Shown here piece by piece: positions 43,734 to 52,566 of a DNA stretch of 64,000 bases. Every line of letters starts with the position of its first letter. Position 1 is the first letter of the stretch. The notes beneath the pieces are model-generated. The model was not told where the DNA came from. It saw nothing but the letters and a program-made list of their open reading frames with translations, and did no database searches. A program made the position numbers and the translations under genes. The DNA comes from Bacillota bacterium. Lineage in GTDB: Bacteria; Bacillota; Clostridia; Lachnospirales; Lachnospiraceae. The stretch is from contig JAEZKA010000080.1 of the NCBI GenBank assembly GCA_023436225.1, positions 11,441-75,440 on the forward strand, written 5' to 3'.

Positions 43734-45032
43734 ATGGAGAAAATCAGCAGGAAGAATTGGTCTTTAATCTGGATACTTGGCATGGCAGGACAGCTGTGCT
43801 GGAATGTGGAAAATGCTTGGTTTAATACCTTTATCTATGCTAAAATTGCTCCGAATCCGGACATCATCTCCTGGATGGTAGGAGTAAGTGCCACCGTAAC
43901 AACCTTTGCAACCTTTTTAATCGGTACCATGGGGGATCGGAGGGGAAAGCGCAAACCCTTTATAGCAATCGGATATATCCTGTGGGGTATCTTCACGATT
44001 ACCTTTGGAGTCTCTGAATTTCTGCCGATCAATTCAGTTTTCGCTGCAGGCTGTTTCGTAGTCGCAATGGATGCAATCATGAGCTTCTTTGGCTCAGTGG
44101 GTTATGACAGCGGCTTTTGTGCTTGGACAACAGATATATCGAATGAAAGTAACCGTGGACGAGTCGGAGGTGCTTTTGCGACAATGCCGGTTCTGGCGAC
44201 TATATTTGGATCCGTGGTATCCGGTATCATAATTGATCAGCTGGACTTCTTTGCATTCTTTATTATCATAGGAGGCTTAGTATCTGTCATTGGTGTATAT
44301 TCATTATTTACTCTGAAGGATTCACCGACGCTCCGTGCCAAGAGGGATTCGAAGGGCTTTTGGCATCAGTTCTTCAGTGTATTTAATTATCGGACGGTGA
44401 GGGAGAATAAAGAGCTGTTCTGGGTGTTTGTCATCATGATGGTCTATTTCATCGGCTTTAATGTATATTTCCCTTACATCAATATCTATTTTGTGAATTA
44501 CCTGGGAATGGATTATACCTTGACCGGAATTGTACAGGGACTTAGCTTACTCTTAGCGGTTCTCCTCACGATACCTGCTGCAAGGTTCATTGATAAAGGA
44601 AGAAATACCAGGGTGATTACGATAGCGCTGCTGATTAATGTGTTAGGTTTATCAATGATTAGTCTCAGCACACAGCTGATTAGCCTGGCATTTGGGATGC
44701 TTCTTACAGGAGCCGGTTATGTCATTATTCTTCAGACACTGACAGCCTGGTATAAGAACCTATATCCGGAGGAGCAGCGGGGACAGTTTGAGGGAATCAA
44801 GCAACTCTTCTTTGTCTGCCTTCCGATGATCATAGGCCCTCTTATCTCTAATTTTATTATTAAAAACTATGGTATTTATGCCGTGGTAGATGGCGAAGAG
44901 GGTATGATTCCGAACGAGCTTCTTTTCGCGGTATCAGCAGCATTAACCTTGGTTACTTTTCTACCGTTACTGCCGGCGGGAATGCACTTAGCACAGAGGA
45001 AAGCAATGAAACAGAACAGGGGGGAAGATTAA
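43734..45032 (+). CDS. MFS transporter, upstream partner of DUF2804
   Basis: A 432-residue permease with about twelve hydrophobic segments; the loop GTMGDRRGKRKPF is the conserved MFS motif A between segments 2 and 3. N-terminal features (SWMVGVSATVTTFATFLIGT) recall sugar-cation symporter-like members, but the substrate is not clear. AAGGAG precedes ATG 43734. The stop TAATG overlaps the DUF2804 start, giving translational coupling. Confidence 0.88.
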   Translation: MEKISRKNWSLIWILGMAGQLCWNVENAWFNTFIYAKIAPNPDIISWMVGVSATVTTFATFLIGTMGDRRGKRKPFIAIGYILWGIFTITFGVSEFLPINSVFAAGCFVVAMDAIMSFFGSVGYDSGFCAWTTDISNESNRGRVGGAFATMPVLATIFGSVVSGIIIDQLDFFAFFIIIGGLVSVIGVYSLFTLKDSPTLRAKRDSKGFWHQFFSVFNYRTVRENKELFWVFVIMMVYFIGFNVYFPYINIYFVNYLGMDYTLTGIVQGLSLLLAVLLTIPAARFIDKGRNTRVITIALLINVLGLSMISLSTQLISLAFGMLLTGAGYVIILQTLTAWYKNLYPEEQRGQFEGIKQLFFVCLPMIIGPLISNFIIKNYGIYAVVDGEEGMIPNELLFAVSAALTLVTFLPLLPAGMHLAQRKAMKQNRGED

Positions 45033-46033
45033 TGCAAAAGCAATTTACATGTCCAGGGCCAGTGCTCAATGCAGATGGTTCACCTAATCCCGGTTATTCC
45101 ACAAAGAGTGTACTTACATATTCACGCAAAGCCATAAAGGCATCTCCTTTTCGCATCAAGGAGTGGGATTTCTATCAAGTGACAGATCGCAGGATGTGCA
45201 TGCAGTTTACCATCGGTCACGCTGCTTATGCCGGTCAGGTGGGCATTATGTTCTTTGATTTTGGGAAGGGGAAAATGCTCGCAGAGAAGGGAACCCTGTT
45301 AGTACTGCCCTTTGGTTCACTTCATCTTCCGGAGAATGCGGAGGAGGATCATGTAATCTGTTATGATAAAAAAGCGGGAAGGATCAGCTTTACGGCAAAG
45401 GGAAATACCAGACATCTTTACTGTAAATGGGGGGACTTTGAGGCGGATATTACCCTAAACAGACAAAATCAAAATTCTTTAGTAATCAATGTACCCTTTG
45501 ATGAATCTCCAAAAGCCTTTTACTATAATCATAAAATAAACTGTATGACAGCGGAAGGGACTGTAACCTATGGGGATAAGCAATATTGCTTCTCCCCGAA
45601 GGATTCCTTTGGTTTATTGGATTGGGGAAGAGGTGTATGGCCCTTCCATAATGAATGGTATTGGAGTAACGGCACCGGATATATAGAGAATAAAATCTTT
45701 GGCTTCAATCTTGGGTGCGGCTTTGGCAACACCAATAGTGCAACAGAGAATATCGTATTCTATGGTGACAGCATCCATAAGCTGGGTGAAGTGGTGTTTG
45801 AACGGAGTTCTGATTATATGCAGCCTTGGCATATCCGTGATAGGGAGGGGAGGCTTACACTTACATTGACCCCAAGCTATGATCGTACCACAAGAACAAA
45901 GCTTTTGTGGGTGAATAATTGCTGCCATCAAATGTTTGGAGAGTTTAGCGGTAAGGTAGTCCTTGATGATGGGATCGAGCTGAAAGTAAATAAATTGATA
46001 TCCTTTGCTGAACATGCAGTAAATAACTGGTAG
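45032..46033 (+). CDS. DUF2804 protein
   Basis: A 333-residue protein of the DUF2804 family: YYNHKINCM, FGLLDWGRGVWPFHNEWYWS, GYIENKIFGFNLGCGFGN and the C-terminal MFGEFSGKVVLDDG. The family is beta-rich and related to AttH-like and lipocalin-like folds; no biochemical function is established. No signal peptide is present, so it is cytoplasmic. It is coupled to the MFS gene by a one-base stop/start overlap, which suggests a role with the transported compound. Confidence 0.88.
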   Translation: MQKQFTCPGPVLNADGSPNPGYSTKSVLTYSRKAIKASPFRIKEWDFYQVTDRRMCMQFTIGHAAYAGQVGIMFFDFGKGKMLAEKGTLLVLPFGSLHLPENAEEDHVICYDKKAGRISFTAKGNTRHLYCKWGDFEADITLNRQNQNSLVINVPFDESPKAFYYNHKINCMTAEGTVTYGDKQYCFSPKDSFGLLDWGRGVWPFHNEWYWSNGTGYIENKIFGFNLGCGFGNTNSATENIVFYGDSIHKLGEVVFERSSDYMQPWHIRDREGRLTLTLTPSYDRTTRTKLLWVNNCCHQMFGEFSGKVVLDDGIELKVNKLISFAEHAVNNW

Positions 46034-46206
46034 TAAGTATGGTTTAAGAAAAATGCACTAAGACATAGTGACAATAAATTAATTGGTTGTATATAATACC
46101 TACACTGGAAATAATTGAGTTGTTCATGTTGTCGATATAAAACGTTTAAAAAAACTAAAATATATTACTAAAAACTAAATTTTAATAGATTTTGACACCC
46201 TCCATG

Positions 46207-46215
46207 TGCTATAAT
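46207..46215 (+). promoter_or_regulatory. Extended -10 promoter of the chemotaxis receptor
   Basis: TGCTATAAT: perfect TATAAT (46210-46215) with an extended TG, 60 bases before ATG 46275. TTGACA upstream is only 12 bases away, so it is not a proper -35. No sigma-D type sequence was found. Confidence 0.5.
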
Positions 46216-46274
46216 GGATATATTAGCCAATTCCAGGTTAATTATGTCATTATAAATACATAGGGGGTATTTTT

Positions 46275-48482
46275 ATGAGTAAGGTGCTAGATGGGAAAAG
46301 AAAAGGAAAAGTACCTGAGAGTGCAATAAAAAAGACAGGAAAGCCTGAGCAAGAGCGACGGAGCTGGATTAAAAGAAAGGTCATGAATGAAAACAGCAAA
46401 GGATTGAAGGAAGATTTGGGGAGAAACACTTCAATACGGAAGACTGTCTTTGGTTTCTTTCGAAGTATTCGTTTAAAAATTCTGGTCGGATTATTAATTC
46501 CGATTGTACTATTAGCTTTATATGGAACAATTTCCTATCGCAAATCAGAAGAGGCGATTATAACCAATTATGAGAATAGCTCCTTAGATACCATTAATGC
46601 AGTTAGTGATTATTTGAATTTCGGCTTTACCGTAATTCAGGAAAAGTCCGGTGAGCTTCTGTTGGATTCGGATATCGGAGAATATTATAATCGACCCGAA
46701 GGAGCTGCTGAGACAAATTATATCAATGCTCGTTATTCCGTTGAAGGTGCGGTTCAGCTGGTGAAGAAGACCAATTCCTTTATCGCCGGTGTACATATGA
46801 TTGGTAAGGAAGCAAAGACCGTTTCCACGGAGGCTGCAACACAGGACAGTATTTATGAAACCTTTAGTAAGTCTACGATAATAAAAGGTTTTGAAGATAA
46901 GTCGGTGAAGTACATCTGGGTAGGAGAACATAAGGATTTAGACGGATTGGTATCCGGTGATAAGATCACCTATAGTTCCTCCAACTATGCCTACTCACTG
47001 ATTCGAGCTATGAATGCAAGAAATGGCTATGTAGTTATCGACGTATCAAAACAAAAGATATTGGACATGTTTACAGAGTACAATCTTGGTGAGGGAAGTA
47101 TCATTGCCTTAGTTACAAATGATGGACGTGAGGTAGTAAAGGGTTCTGAAGATAATGTGTTTGTAATGCAGAGCTATTATAAAAGTGCAATCGAAGCAGA
47201 AGAGACCAGTGGATTTTCATATCAGATATATAACGATAAGGAGTATCTGTTCCTGTACAGTAGAGTAGGCGATATGGGTGCAACAATCTGTGCTCTGATA
47301 CCAAAATCCACCATTCTTGAACAGGTATCCGGTGTTAAGACCTTGAACGTCACCTTTGTTACGATTGCCATAATCTTTGCTATGATCATCTTAATATTTG
47401 TATCTGGAGCAGTCGGTATCGCAATTAGCTTTTTGAGCAAGCGTATTAATCAGGCTGCGACCGGTGATTTGACTACTAATTTTGATACAAAGCGTAGGGA
47501 TGAATTCTTTCATCTGGCAAAGGGAATCGGCAACATGCTTACGGATATGCGTAAGCTGATTGGCGTAGTTCAGGAGATCGGTGGTAAGGTAAGCAGCTCT
47601 GCAGGAGGTGTATCCGAGAATTCTGAGAAGCTCCTCACCGCAACAAAAGACATCTCTCGGACCATTGATGATATTGAACAGGGCAATGTACAGCAGGCAA
47701 GTGATACGGAGCAGTGTCTGTTACAGATGGCGAGTCTGTCGGATCAGATCAATCAGGTATATACCAATGCCAATGAAATCGGACAGATTGCAAACGATAC
47801 TAAGAAGATTGCTGATGAAGGTATTATCATCATAGATGAATTAAATAATAAGGCGAAAGCCACCACGAATATCACTCATAATGTGATCGTTAAGATACAA
47901 GAATTCGAGACGCAATCCCAGGAAATCGGTGGTTTTGTTAATATCATAAATGATATTGCTGCTCAGACAAACTTACTATCACTCAATGCATCCATTGAAG
48001 CTGCGCGAGCAGGGGATGCCGGTCGGGGCTTCGCCGTTGTTGCCAATGAGATACGTAAGCTTGCCGATCAATCCGTGCATGCAGCAAAGCAGATTCAGAA
48101 TATTGTTATAATGATTACAGATAAGACGAAGGATACGGTCAATACCGCCATAGAAGCAGAAAGTATCGTTGGTTCTCAGTCCGATGCCCTAAATAAGACG
48201 ATCCGTGTATTCGATAATATCAATGAGCATGTCAACAATCTGGCAAGCAACCTCGATAATATATCAGGTGGAATTAGGAAGATTGAGTCTGCTAAGAGGG
48301 ATGCCATGGATGCAATTCAAAGCATCTCAGCTGTATCGGAGGAGACAGCTGCAGCTTCTCAAGAGGTTAGCGCAACTGCGGTCAGTCAGATTGATTCAGT
48401 AGAACGTCTACTGATGGCGGCACAGGAACTAGCAGCCGATGCGAAGAAGCTGGAGGAGGCAATCACGATCTTTAAGATTTAG
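46275..48482 (+). CDS. Methyl-accepting chemotaxis protein
   Basis: A 735-residue transmembrane receptor. A long basic cytoplasmic N-terminus (about 60 residues) precedes membrane helix 1 (about 70-90). The extracellular sensor (about 95-355) looks like a dCACHE-type domain; helix 2 is near 360-385 (FVTIAIIFAMIILIFVSGAV). HAMP is about 385-440. The signalling domain contains the hairpin tip INDIAAQTNLLSLNASIEAA and RAGDAGRGFAVVANEIRKLA. GGGGG precedes ATG 46275. The ligand is unknown; no che genes are adjacent. Confidence 0.94.
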   Translation: MSKVLDGKRKGKVPESAIKKTGKPEQERRSWIKRKVMNENSKGLKEDLGRNTSIRKTVFGFFRSIRLKILVGLLIPIVLLALYGTISYRKSEEAIITNYENSSLDTINAVSDYLNFGFTVIQEKSGELLLDSDIGEYYNRPEGAAETNYINARYSVEGAVQLVKKTNSFIAGVHMIGKEAKTVSTEAATQDSIYETFSKSTIIKGFEDKSVKYIWVGEHKDLDGLVSGDKITYSSSNYAYSLIRAMNARNGYVVIDVSKQKILDMFTEYNLGEGSIIALVTNDGREVVKGSEDNVFVMQSYYKSAIEAEETSGFSYQIYNDKEYLFLYSRVGDMGATICALIPKSTILEQVSGVKTLNVTFVTIAIIFAMIILIFVSGAVGIAISFLSKRINQAATGDLTTNFDTKRRDEFFHLAKGIGNMLTDMRKLIGVVQEIGGKVSSSAGGVSENSEKLLTATKDISRTIDDIEQGNVQQASDTEQCLLQMASLSDQINQVYTNANEIGQIANDTKKIADEGIIIIDELNNKAKATTNITHNVIVKIQEFETQSQEIGGFVNIINDIAAQTNLLSLNASIEAARAGDAGRGFAVVANEIRKLADQSVHAAKQIQNIVIMITDKTKDTVNTAIEAESIVGSQSDALNKTIRVFDNINEHVNNLASNLDNISGGIRKIESAKRDAMDAIQSISAVSEETAAASQEVSATAVSQIDSVERLLMAAQELAADAKKLEEAITIFKI

Positions 48483-48529
48483 AGGATTATCAATAGAAAT
48501 GGACTTAGTTTAGAATTAAATTTGAGGAA

Positions 48530-48576
48530 GCGCCGGAAATGCAGACTGGAACAAAGGCTGCGTCTCCGGTGTTTTT
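48530..48576 (+). terminator. Terminator after the chemotaxis receptor
   Basis: GCGCCGGA and GCAG pair with CTGC and TCCGGTGT, followed by TTTTT (48572-48576). Confidence 0.7.
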
Positions 48577-48716
48577 ATATGTTGATTGGACTAATTTGCT
48601 TCTTTGCAAGCTGAGATTGAACAGTAATTATCAATATAATTAGTAACCTATCCACTATTGGAAGTCTTTACATATTTTGCTATGAGTGGTAGGATATCAG
48701 CAAGGAGGTGTGCTAT

Positions 48717-48902
48717 ATGGCTAAGCTTAGGGAAACTGTCTGTATGTATTATAAAGCAATGGGTGAGTGTGCAAAGGGAAGAGAAGCGAACCATCATGGC
48801 TACTGCCAAAAGTGTGATAAATATTATCCAAGAGCTAAAGTACATCACATAAACCGTAAGAAGCAGGAGATTAATAAGATTCGGGAAAAAGAAAGAGACT
48901 AA
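48717..48902 (+). CDS. Small Cys/His-rich protein
   Basis: A 61-residue protein, MAKLRETVCMYYKAMGECAK..., with four or five cysteines and several histidines (C-x8-C, then YCQKCDKYYP), suggesting a small zinc-binding module, and a highly basic, charged C-terminus. AAGGAGGTGTG gives a strong ribosome site before ATG 48717. No family is recognised. It could bind nucleic acid; this is inference from charge and the Cys/His pattern. Confidence 0.6.
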   Translation: MAKLRETVCMYYKAMGECAKGREANHHGYCQKCDKYYPRAKVHHINRKKQEINKIREKERD

Positions 48903-48903
48903 T

Positions 48904-49077
48904 TTGTCCATTTATATTAGGTTTAATAATTGGACTAAAAATGAACAGAAGAGAATGCAATATGGAAAATGGTGGTCTGTTGAGGAAATAATACAATCAG
49001 ATGATGAATTTTTCACGAGGGATATTATTGATATTATGAGTAATCTTTCTATTGGTAAAATCCGTAGACACGAATGA
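48904..49077 (+). other. Possible small coding remnant overlapping the next gene
   Basis: An open frame with TTG 48904 as the first possible start encodes about 57 residues (SIYIRFNNWTKNEQKRMQYG and so on, ending GKIRRHE). The composition looks protein-like, but the ribosome site is weak, and its end overlaps the following frame out of phase. It may be a true small gene, the 5' remnant of a frameshifted one, or chance. Confidence 0.25.
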
Positions 49078-49468
49078 GGTAGCAAAGCAGCTTGCTATTT
49101 TGAATGAACAACTGGCCAAGCAGAGTCGTAATAGAAAGCGGATATTCAAGACTGTATTGATCAGTATTGCGACGCTGATTTTGACTAACTTCATCATTTA
49201 TCTGGCGGCATTCTTTCTCTTCAAATTTAATAAGTCACCCGTTGTAACAACTGATGTTGAACTTCATTGTACATTGAAAGGTGAAGAGTACACGTATAGG
49301 ATAACCTATGATGAGCAGTATAAGATAATTGTAGCAGGCGGTGATGGGTGGATTGCAGATCATGTTCAGACAGAACAATATAATGATGCCAATATTTTAA
49401 TAGCCCAGATCGAAGACTACTTTACTGATCGTGGCGGAACGTGTGAAATAATCGAAGACTCGCAATGA
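49052..49468 (+). CDS. Single-pass membrane protein of unknown function
   Basis: A 138-residue frame with a short cytoplasmic, helical N-terminus (TNEVAKQLAILNEQLAKQSR), one membrane helix (about 32-57) and an extracytoplasmic beta-rich domain (VELHCTLKGEEYTYRITYDE). The first usable start is a TTG at 49052 with no ribosome site, and an out-of-phase ATG at 49036 runs into it, so a frameshift near the start is possible. No family recognised. Confidence 0.5.
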   Translation: MVKSVDTNEVAKQLAILNEQLAKQSRNRKRIFKTVLISIATLILTNFIIYLAAFFLFKFNKSPVVTTDVELHCTLKGEEYTYRITYDEQYKIIVAGGDGWIADHVQTEQYNDANILIAQIEDYFTDRGGTCEIIEDSQ

Positions 49469-49720
49469 AGATACTCAATCCGCACTAGATAAAATATACA
49501 AGCAAACCGCTTAAAGAATTTAAATATGAAAGTAATAATGGAAACAGTATCTGAATGAGCTAATATGTAGCGACCATATTCTAATTTGTAGGAGGCTGTA
49601 ACTTTTCGTAATTTTTATCTAATAGATCATTTAAAGAGATATTATGGATTTACAGTTACGATTGCGAATAAACGATTTGCAGTAATGTAGTGATACAAGA
49701 ATGTAAGGAGGTAATCATAG

Positions 49721-50485
49721 ATGTTGCTCGAAGAATTTGATATTAATAAAAGTGCGGTTATTAATGCATTTGATATGATACAGACTATAGAGGGGTTTCC
49801 TAAGGTTGCGGTTTCCTGTTTTTCATATGTAACATTTGAAAGGCTACTCAAAAAATTAAATGGTGTTCCAATTTCATCTACAGGAACTGCCAATATGAAA
49901 ATCCCAGTATATAAAGTAATCTATAATGGAGCAGAAATCGCATTGTTTATGTCATGTGTGGGAGCTGCTGGATGTGTAGCTGTATTAGAGGATATATATG
50001 CAATGGGTGTAGAGAAAATTGTACTTTTTGGAACTTGTGGGGTATTAGATGGTGATATAAAAGACTGTTCCATTATTATACCAAACTTTGCAATGAGAGA
50101 TGAGGGAACCAGTTATCATTATGCACTTGCATCCGATATAATCCAAGTAAATAATAAGTATCAGGATGAATTTATTCAAATATTAGAACAACATAATTGC
50201 ACATACACGATAGGGAAGGTTTGGACGACAGATGCATGCTATCGAGAGACTCGTGAAAAAGTAAATAGACGAAAAGATTCGGGATGTATTTGCGTAGATA
50301 TGGAATGTTCAGCAGTTGCAGCATTGGCTGATTTTAGAAAAAAGGAAGTCTTTCAGTTCTTTTATGCGGCAGATAACTTGGATAATGAACAATGGGATGC
50401 TCGAAGTCTCTCAAATTCAGCAGAAATTTTAGAGAAGGATAGGGTTGCTGTATTGGCTATGGAATTGGCTGTAAAACTATTATGA
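49721..50485 (+). CDS. Nucleoside phosphorylase (uridine phosphorylase-like)
   Basis: A 254-residue PNP/UDP-family enzyme that would cleave nucleosides with phosphate. Family features: VGAAGCVAVLEDIYAMGVEK, IVLFGTCGVLDGDI (phosphate and ribose region) and the VDMECSAVAALADF motif with the base/ribose-contacting Met-Glu. AAGGAGG precedes ATG 49721. Substrate specificity cannot be read from the sequence. The gene for a sugar-isomerase-like protein overlapped its stop (ATGA) but is broken. Confidence 0.88.
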   Translation: MLLEEFDINKSAVINAFDMIQTIEGFPKVAVSCFSYVTFERLLKKLNGVPISSTGTANMKIPVYKVIYNGAEIALFMSCVGAAGCVAVLEDIYAMGVEKIVLFGTCGVLDGDIKDCSIIIPNFAMRDEGTSYHYALASDIIQVNNKYQDEFIQILEQHNCTYTIGKVWTTDACYRETREKVNRRKDSGCICVDMECSAVAALADFRKKEVFQFFYAADNLDNEQWDARSLSNSAEILEKDRVAVLAMELAVKLL

Positions 50486-50702
50486 TTACTATTTATGATT
50501 GGTTTGGTTATGAATTACCGATTAAGGAGCGTTATCAGTTAATAAAAGAAGCTGGATTTGATGGAGTATTACTATGGTGGAGTGAACAGCTTGGTCGGAA
50601 CGATTATCGAGAAGGTCCGCATATAGTGCGCGAGTAATAGAAAATATTCACACACCATTCCAAGTCCAAGACAACATCTGGCATGTTTTGGACGAAGTGT
50701 AA
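50482..50702 (+). pseudogene. Sugar phosphate isomerase/epimerase-like gene, truncated and frameshifted
   Basis: ATG 50482 overlaps the nucleoside phosphorylase stop and begins MITIYDWFGYELPIKERYQL, then IKEAGFDGVLLWW, the start of a xylose-isomerase-like TIM barrel. It stops at TAA 50635-50637. Out of phase, ENIHTPFQVQDNIW (a conserved next strand in this family) follows and ends at TAA 50700. The remaining barrel (some 170-200 residues) is absent. It was probably coupled to the phosphorylase in a nucleoside or sugar salvage unit. Confidence 0.75.
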
Positions 50703-50737
50703 GGTAAGATCGAATATTTATATTTTGCGAGGTGTTT

Positions 50738-51181
50738 ATGATTATCAAAGTGAACGAGAATAATATCTTGTTAGCGGCAGAAATACATTCTATATCATGG
50801 AAGAAATCTCATGAGAACATTTGCACAAGAGAATTCATCGAGCAACATACAACTCTACATCAGAAAATGTACTTGTGTAATGAAATTAACTTAGGGAAGA
50901 GCTTATATATGCTGATTGAAGATAAACCGGTTGGTATTGTGTCTGTTTATGATAATCTGATTGAAAATCTATATGTTCTTCCAAGCGAACAACGTAAAGG
51001 CTATGGTACGCAGCTTTTAAATTATGCCATACAGCAATGTAAAGGAATACCAACTCTTTGGATATTAGACAATAATAATATCGCTTATTCATTATATTCA
51101 AAATATGGATTTCAGAAAACCGGAGTGTTTCATAAGCTTTCAGAAAATCTTACTGAAATTGAGATGAAAAAAGCAAAATAA
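50738..51181 (+). CDS. GNAT-family N-acetyltransferase
   Basis: A 147-residue acetyltransferase. The acetyl-CoA-binding loop is LYVLPSEQRKGYGTQLLNYA (Q/RxxGxG/A type), followed by NNNIAYSLYSKYGFQKTGVF. ATG 50738 is preferred to GTG 50732 because GAGGTG lies 5-10 bases upstream of it. Substrate unknown. Confidence 0.88.
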   Translation: MIIKVNENNILLAAEIHSISWKKSHENICTREFIEQHTTLHQKMYLCNEINLGKSLYMLIEDKPVGIVSVYDNLIENLYVLPSEQRKGYGTQLLNYAIQQCKGIPTLWILDNNNIAYSLYSKYGFQKTGVFHKLSENLTEIEMKKAK

Positions 51182-51201
51182 GCATACATCGAAGCTTATT
51201 T

Positions 51202-51270
51202 TATGGTAGCGGTATTGAGACAAAGGTTTTGAAGAAATATAGTGATAAATATGATTTTGTAGAATTCTAA
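51202..51270 (+). other. Possible C-terminal coding remnant
   Basis: An open stretch without a start codon reads YGSGIETKVLKKYSDKYDFV, then EF and TAA. It looks like the last 22 residues of a lost gene and lies between two intact accessory genes. Evidence is compositional only. Confidence 0.2.
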
Positions 51271-51282
51271 GGAGATTTTTAT

Positions 51283-51813
51283 ATGTTAAATGGAATAATT
51301 ATTATGGGGCTGAACGGGAGTGGAAAATCAACTATTTGTCACGGTCTTGCAGACTTGTTGAACTATAGACGTATGGATGTAGAAGACTATTATTTTCTGG
51401 ATTCTGAGATACCTTATACCAAAAGCCGTACTCACGATATGGTTAAGCAATTAATGCTTGATGATATAAAAATCTATCACAACTATGTACTTTCATCTGT
51501 TGGGTGTAATTGGGGTTCAGAGATTGTTTCTACGTATAAGCTGGCAATTCTTCTTTATGCCCCACTTCAGGAACGATTAGAGCGAATAAAACAACGTGAA
51601 ATAACTCGTTTTGGGAATAGGGTTCTTGTGGGGGGAGATATGTATGAAGCTCAAAAACGATTCCATGATATGGTTGCAACACGTTCGGAAGAGGATATAA
51701 AACAACAGGCATATTCGCTCACTTGTCCATTATTGGAGATAGATGCGACATTACCTGTGAAAGAGATCCTAGGTTTGATTTATGGATATTATTTAAATAT
51801 GATTGAGGAATAA
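51283..51813 (+). CDS. P-loop NTPase (adenylate-kinase-like / AAA)
   Basis: A 176-residue small kinase-like protein. The P-loop is GLNGSGKST; a DVEDYYF motif follows in the position of a substrate Asp, and RLERIKQREITRFGNR supplies LID-type arginines. The size fits shikimate or adenylate-kinase-like nucleotide/metabolite kinases common in accessory regions. AAGGAG precedes ATG 51283. Substrate unknown. Confidence 0.8.
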   Translation: MLNGIIIMGLNGSGKSTICHGLADLLNYRRMDVEDYYFLDSEIPYTKSRTHDMVKQLMLDDIKIYHNYVLSSVGCNWGSEIVSTYKLAILLYAPLQERLERIKQREITRFGNRVLVGGDMYEAQKRFHDMVATRSEEDIKQQAYSLTCPLLEIDATLPVKEILGLIYGYYLNMIEE

Positions 51814-51908
51814 CTCACTGACAAGTTTCAATAGATTACTTGCTTCACATTTGCTAAAAATATGAATTAACTGAATTTAAGCATCTTATTAAGGAAGAAG
51901 GTTGACAT

Positions 51909-52538
51909 ATGAGTAATGAATTCAAGATAATTGATGAGAATAATTGGAAGAGAGCGATACACTGTCAAGTGTTTAGAAATAGTATAGAGCCACAATATTG
52001 TGTGACGTTTGAATTAGATATTTCTAAATTTTTGAAAATGGTGAAAGAAAAGAAATACTCTTTTACAATGTCCCTGATTTATGTTGTTTCTAAGTGCGCA
52101 AATAGTATTGAGGAATTCAGATATCGGTTTTTAGACGGCAAGGTGGTTCTATATAATAAGATTGATACCGCATTCACATATATGAATCAAGAAACGGAAT
52201 TGTTTAAGGTTGTAAATGTTGAGTTGAAAGACACGTTGGAAGAATATGTTTCATTAGCATATGAAACTGCAAGAAACCAGGAAGAATATTTTACTGGACC
52301 ATTAGGAAACAACGTCTTTCAATTCTCACCAATGCCCTGGATATCATATACTCACATTTCCCATACAAATGCTGGAAAAAAGGATAATGCGACACCAATA
52401 TTTGTCTGGGGTAAATACTATGAAAGAGATGGCAGAGTGCTTCTACCTTTCTCGGTACAAGTTCATCATTCTTTTGTAGATGGGATACATATCGGAAGAT
52501 TATCAGATCTCTTACAAAACAATCTGAATGAATATTAA
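51909..52538 (+). CDS. Chloramphenicol acetyltransferase-like protein (CatA family)
   Basis: A 209-residue trimeric-CAT-fold enzyme. The catalytic HHSFVDGIH (HHxxxDG) is intact near residues 187-195. The substrate side contains SPMPWISYTHISHT, as in CAT. True CatA enzymes are about 215-220 residues. It could acetylate chloramphenicol or another small hydroxylated compound; resistance is not proven by sequence alone. AAGGAAGAAGG lies before ATG 51909. It sits among accessory genes with low GC, which fits horizontal transfer. Confidence 0.82.
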   Translation: MSNEFKIIDENNWKRAIHCQVFRNSIEPQYCVTFELDISKFLKMVKEKKYSFTMSLIYVVSKCANSIEEFRYRFLDGKVVLYNKIDTAFTYMNQETELFKVVNVELKDTLEEYVSLAYETARNQEEYFTGPLGNNVFQFSPMPWISYTHISHTNAGKKDNATPIFVWGKYYERDGRVLLPFSVQVHHSFVDGIHIGRLSDLLQNNLNEY

Positions 52539-52566
52539 AAGTCAAATAATTAGATAGGAGAGTAAA

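Noticed and set aside
46185..46215. TTGACA and TATAAT before the chemotaxis receptor as a normal promoter
   Set aside because: The spacer is only 12 bases; the TATAAT is kept as an extended -10 element instead.
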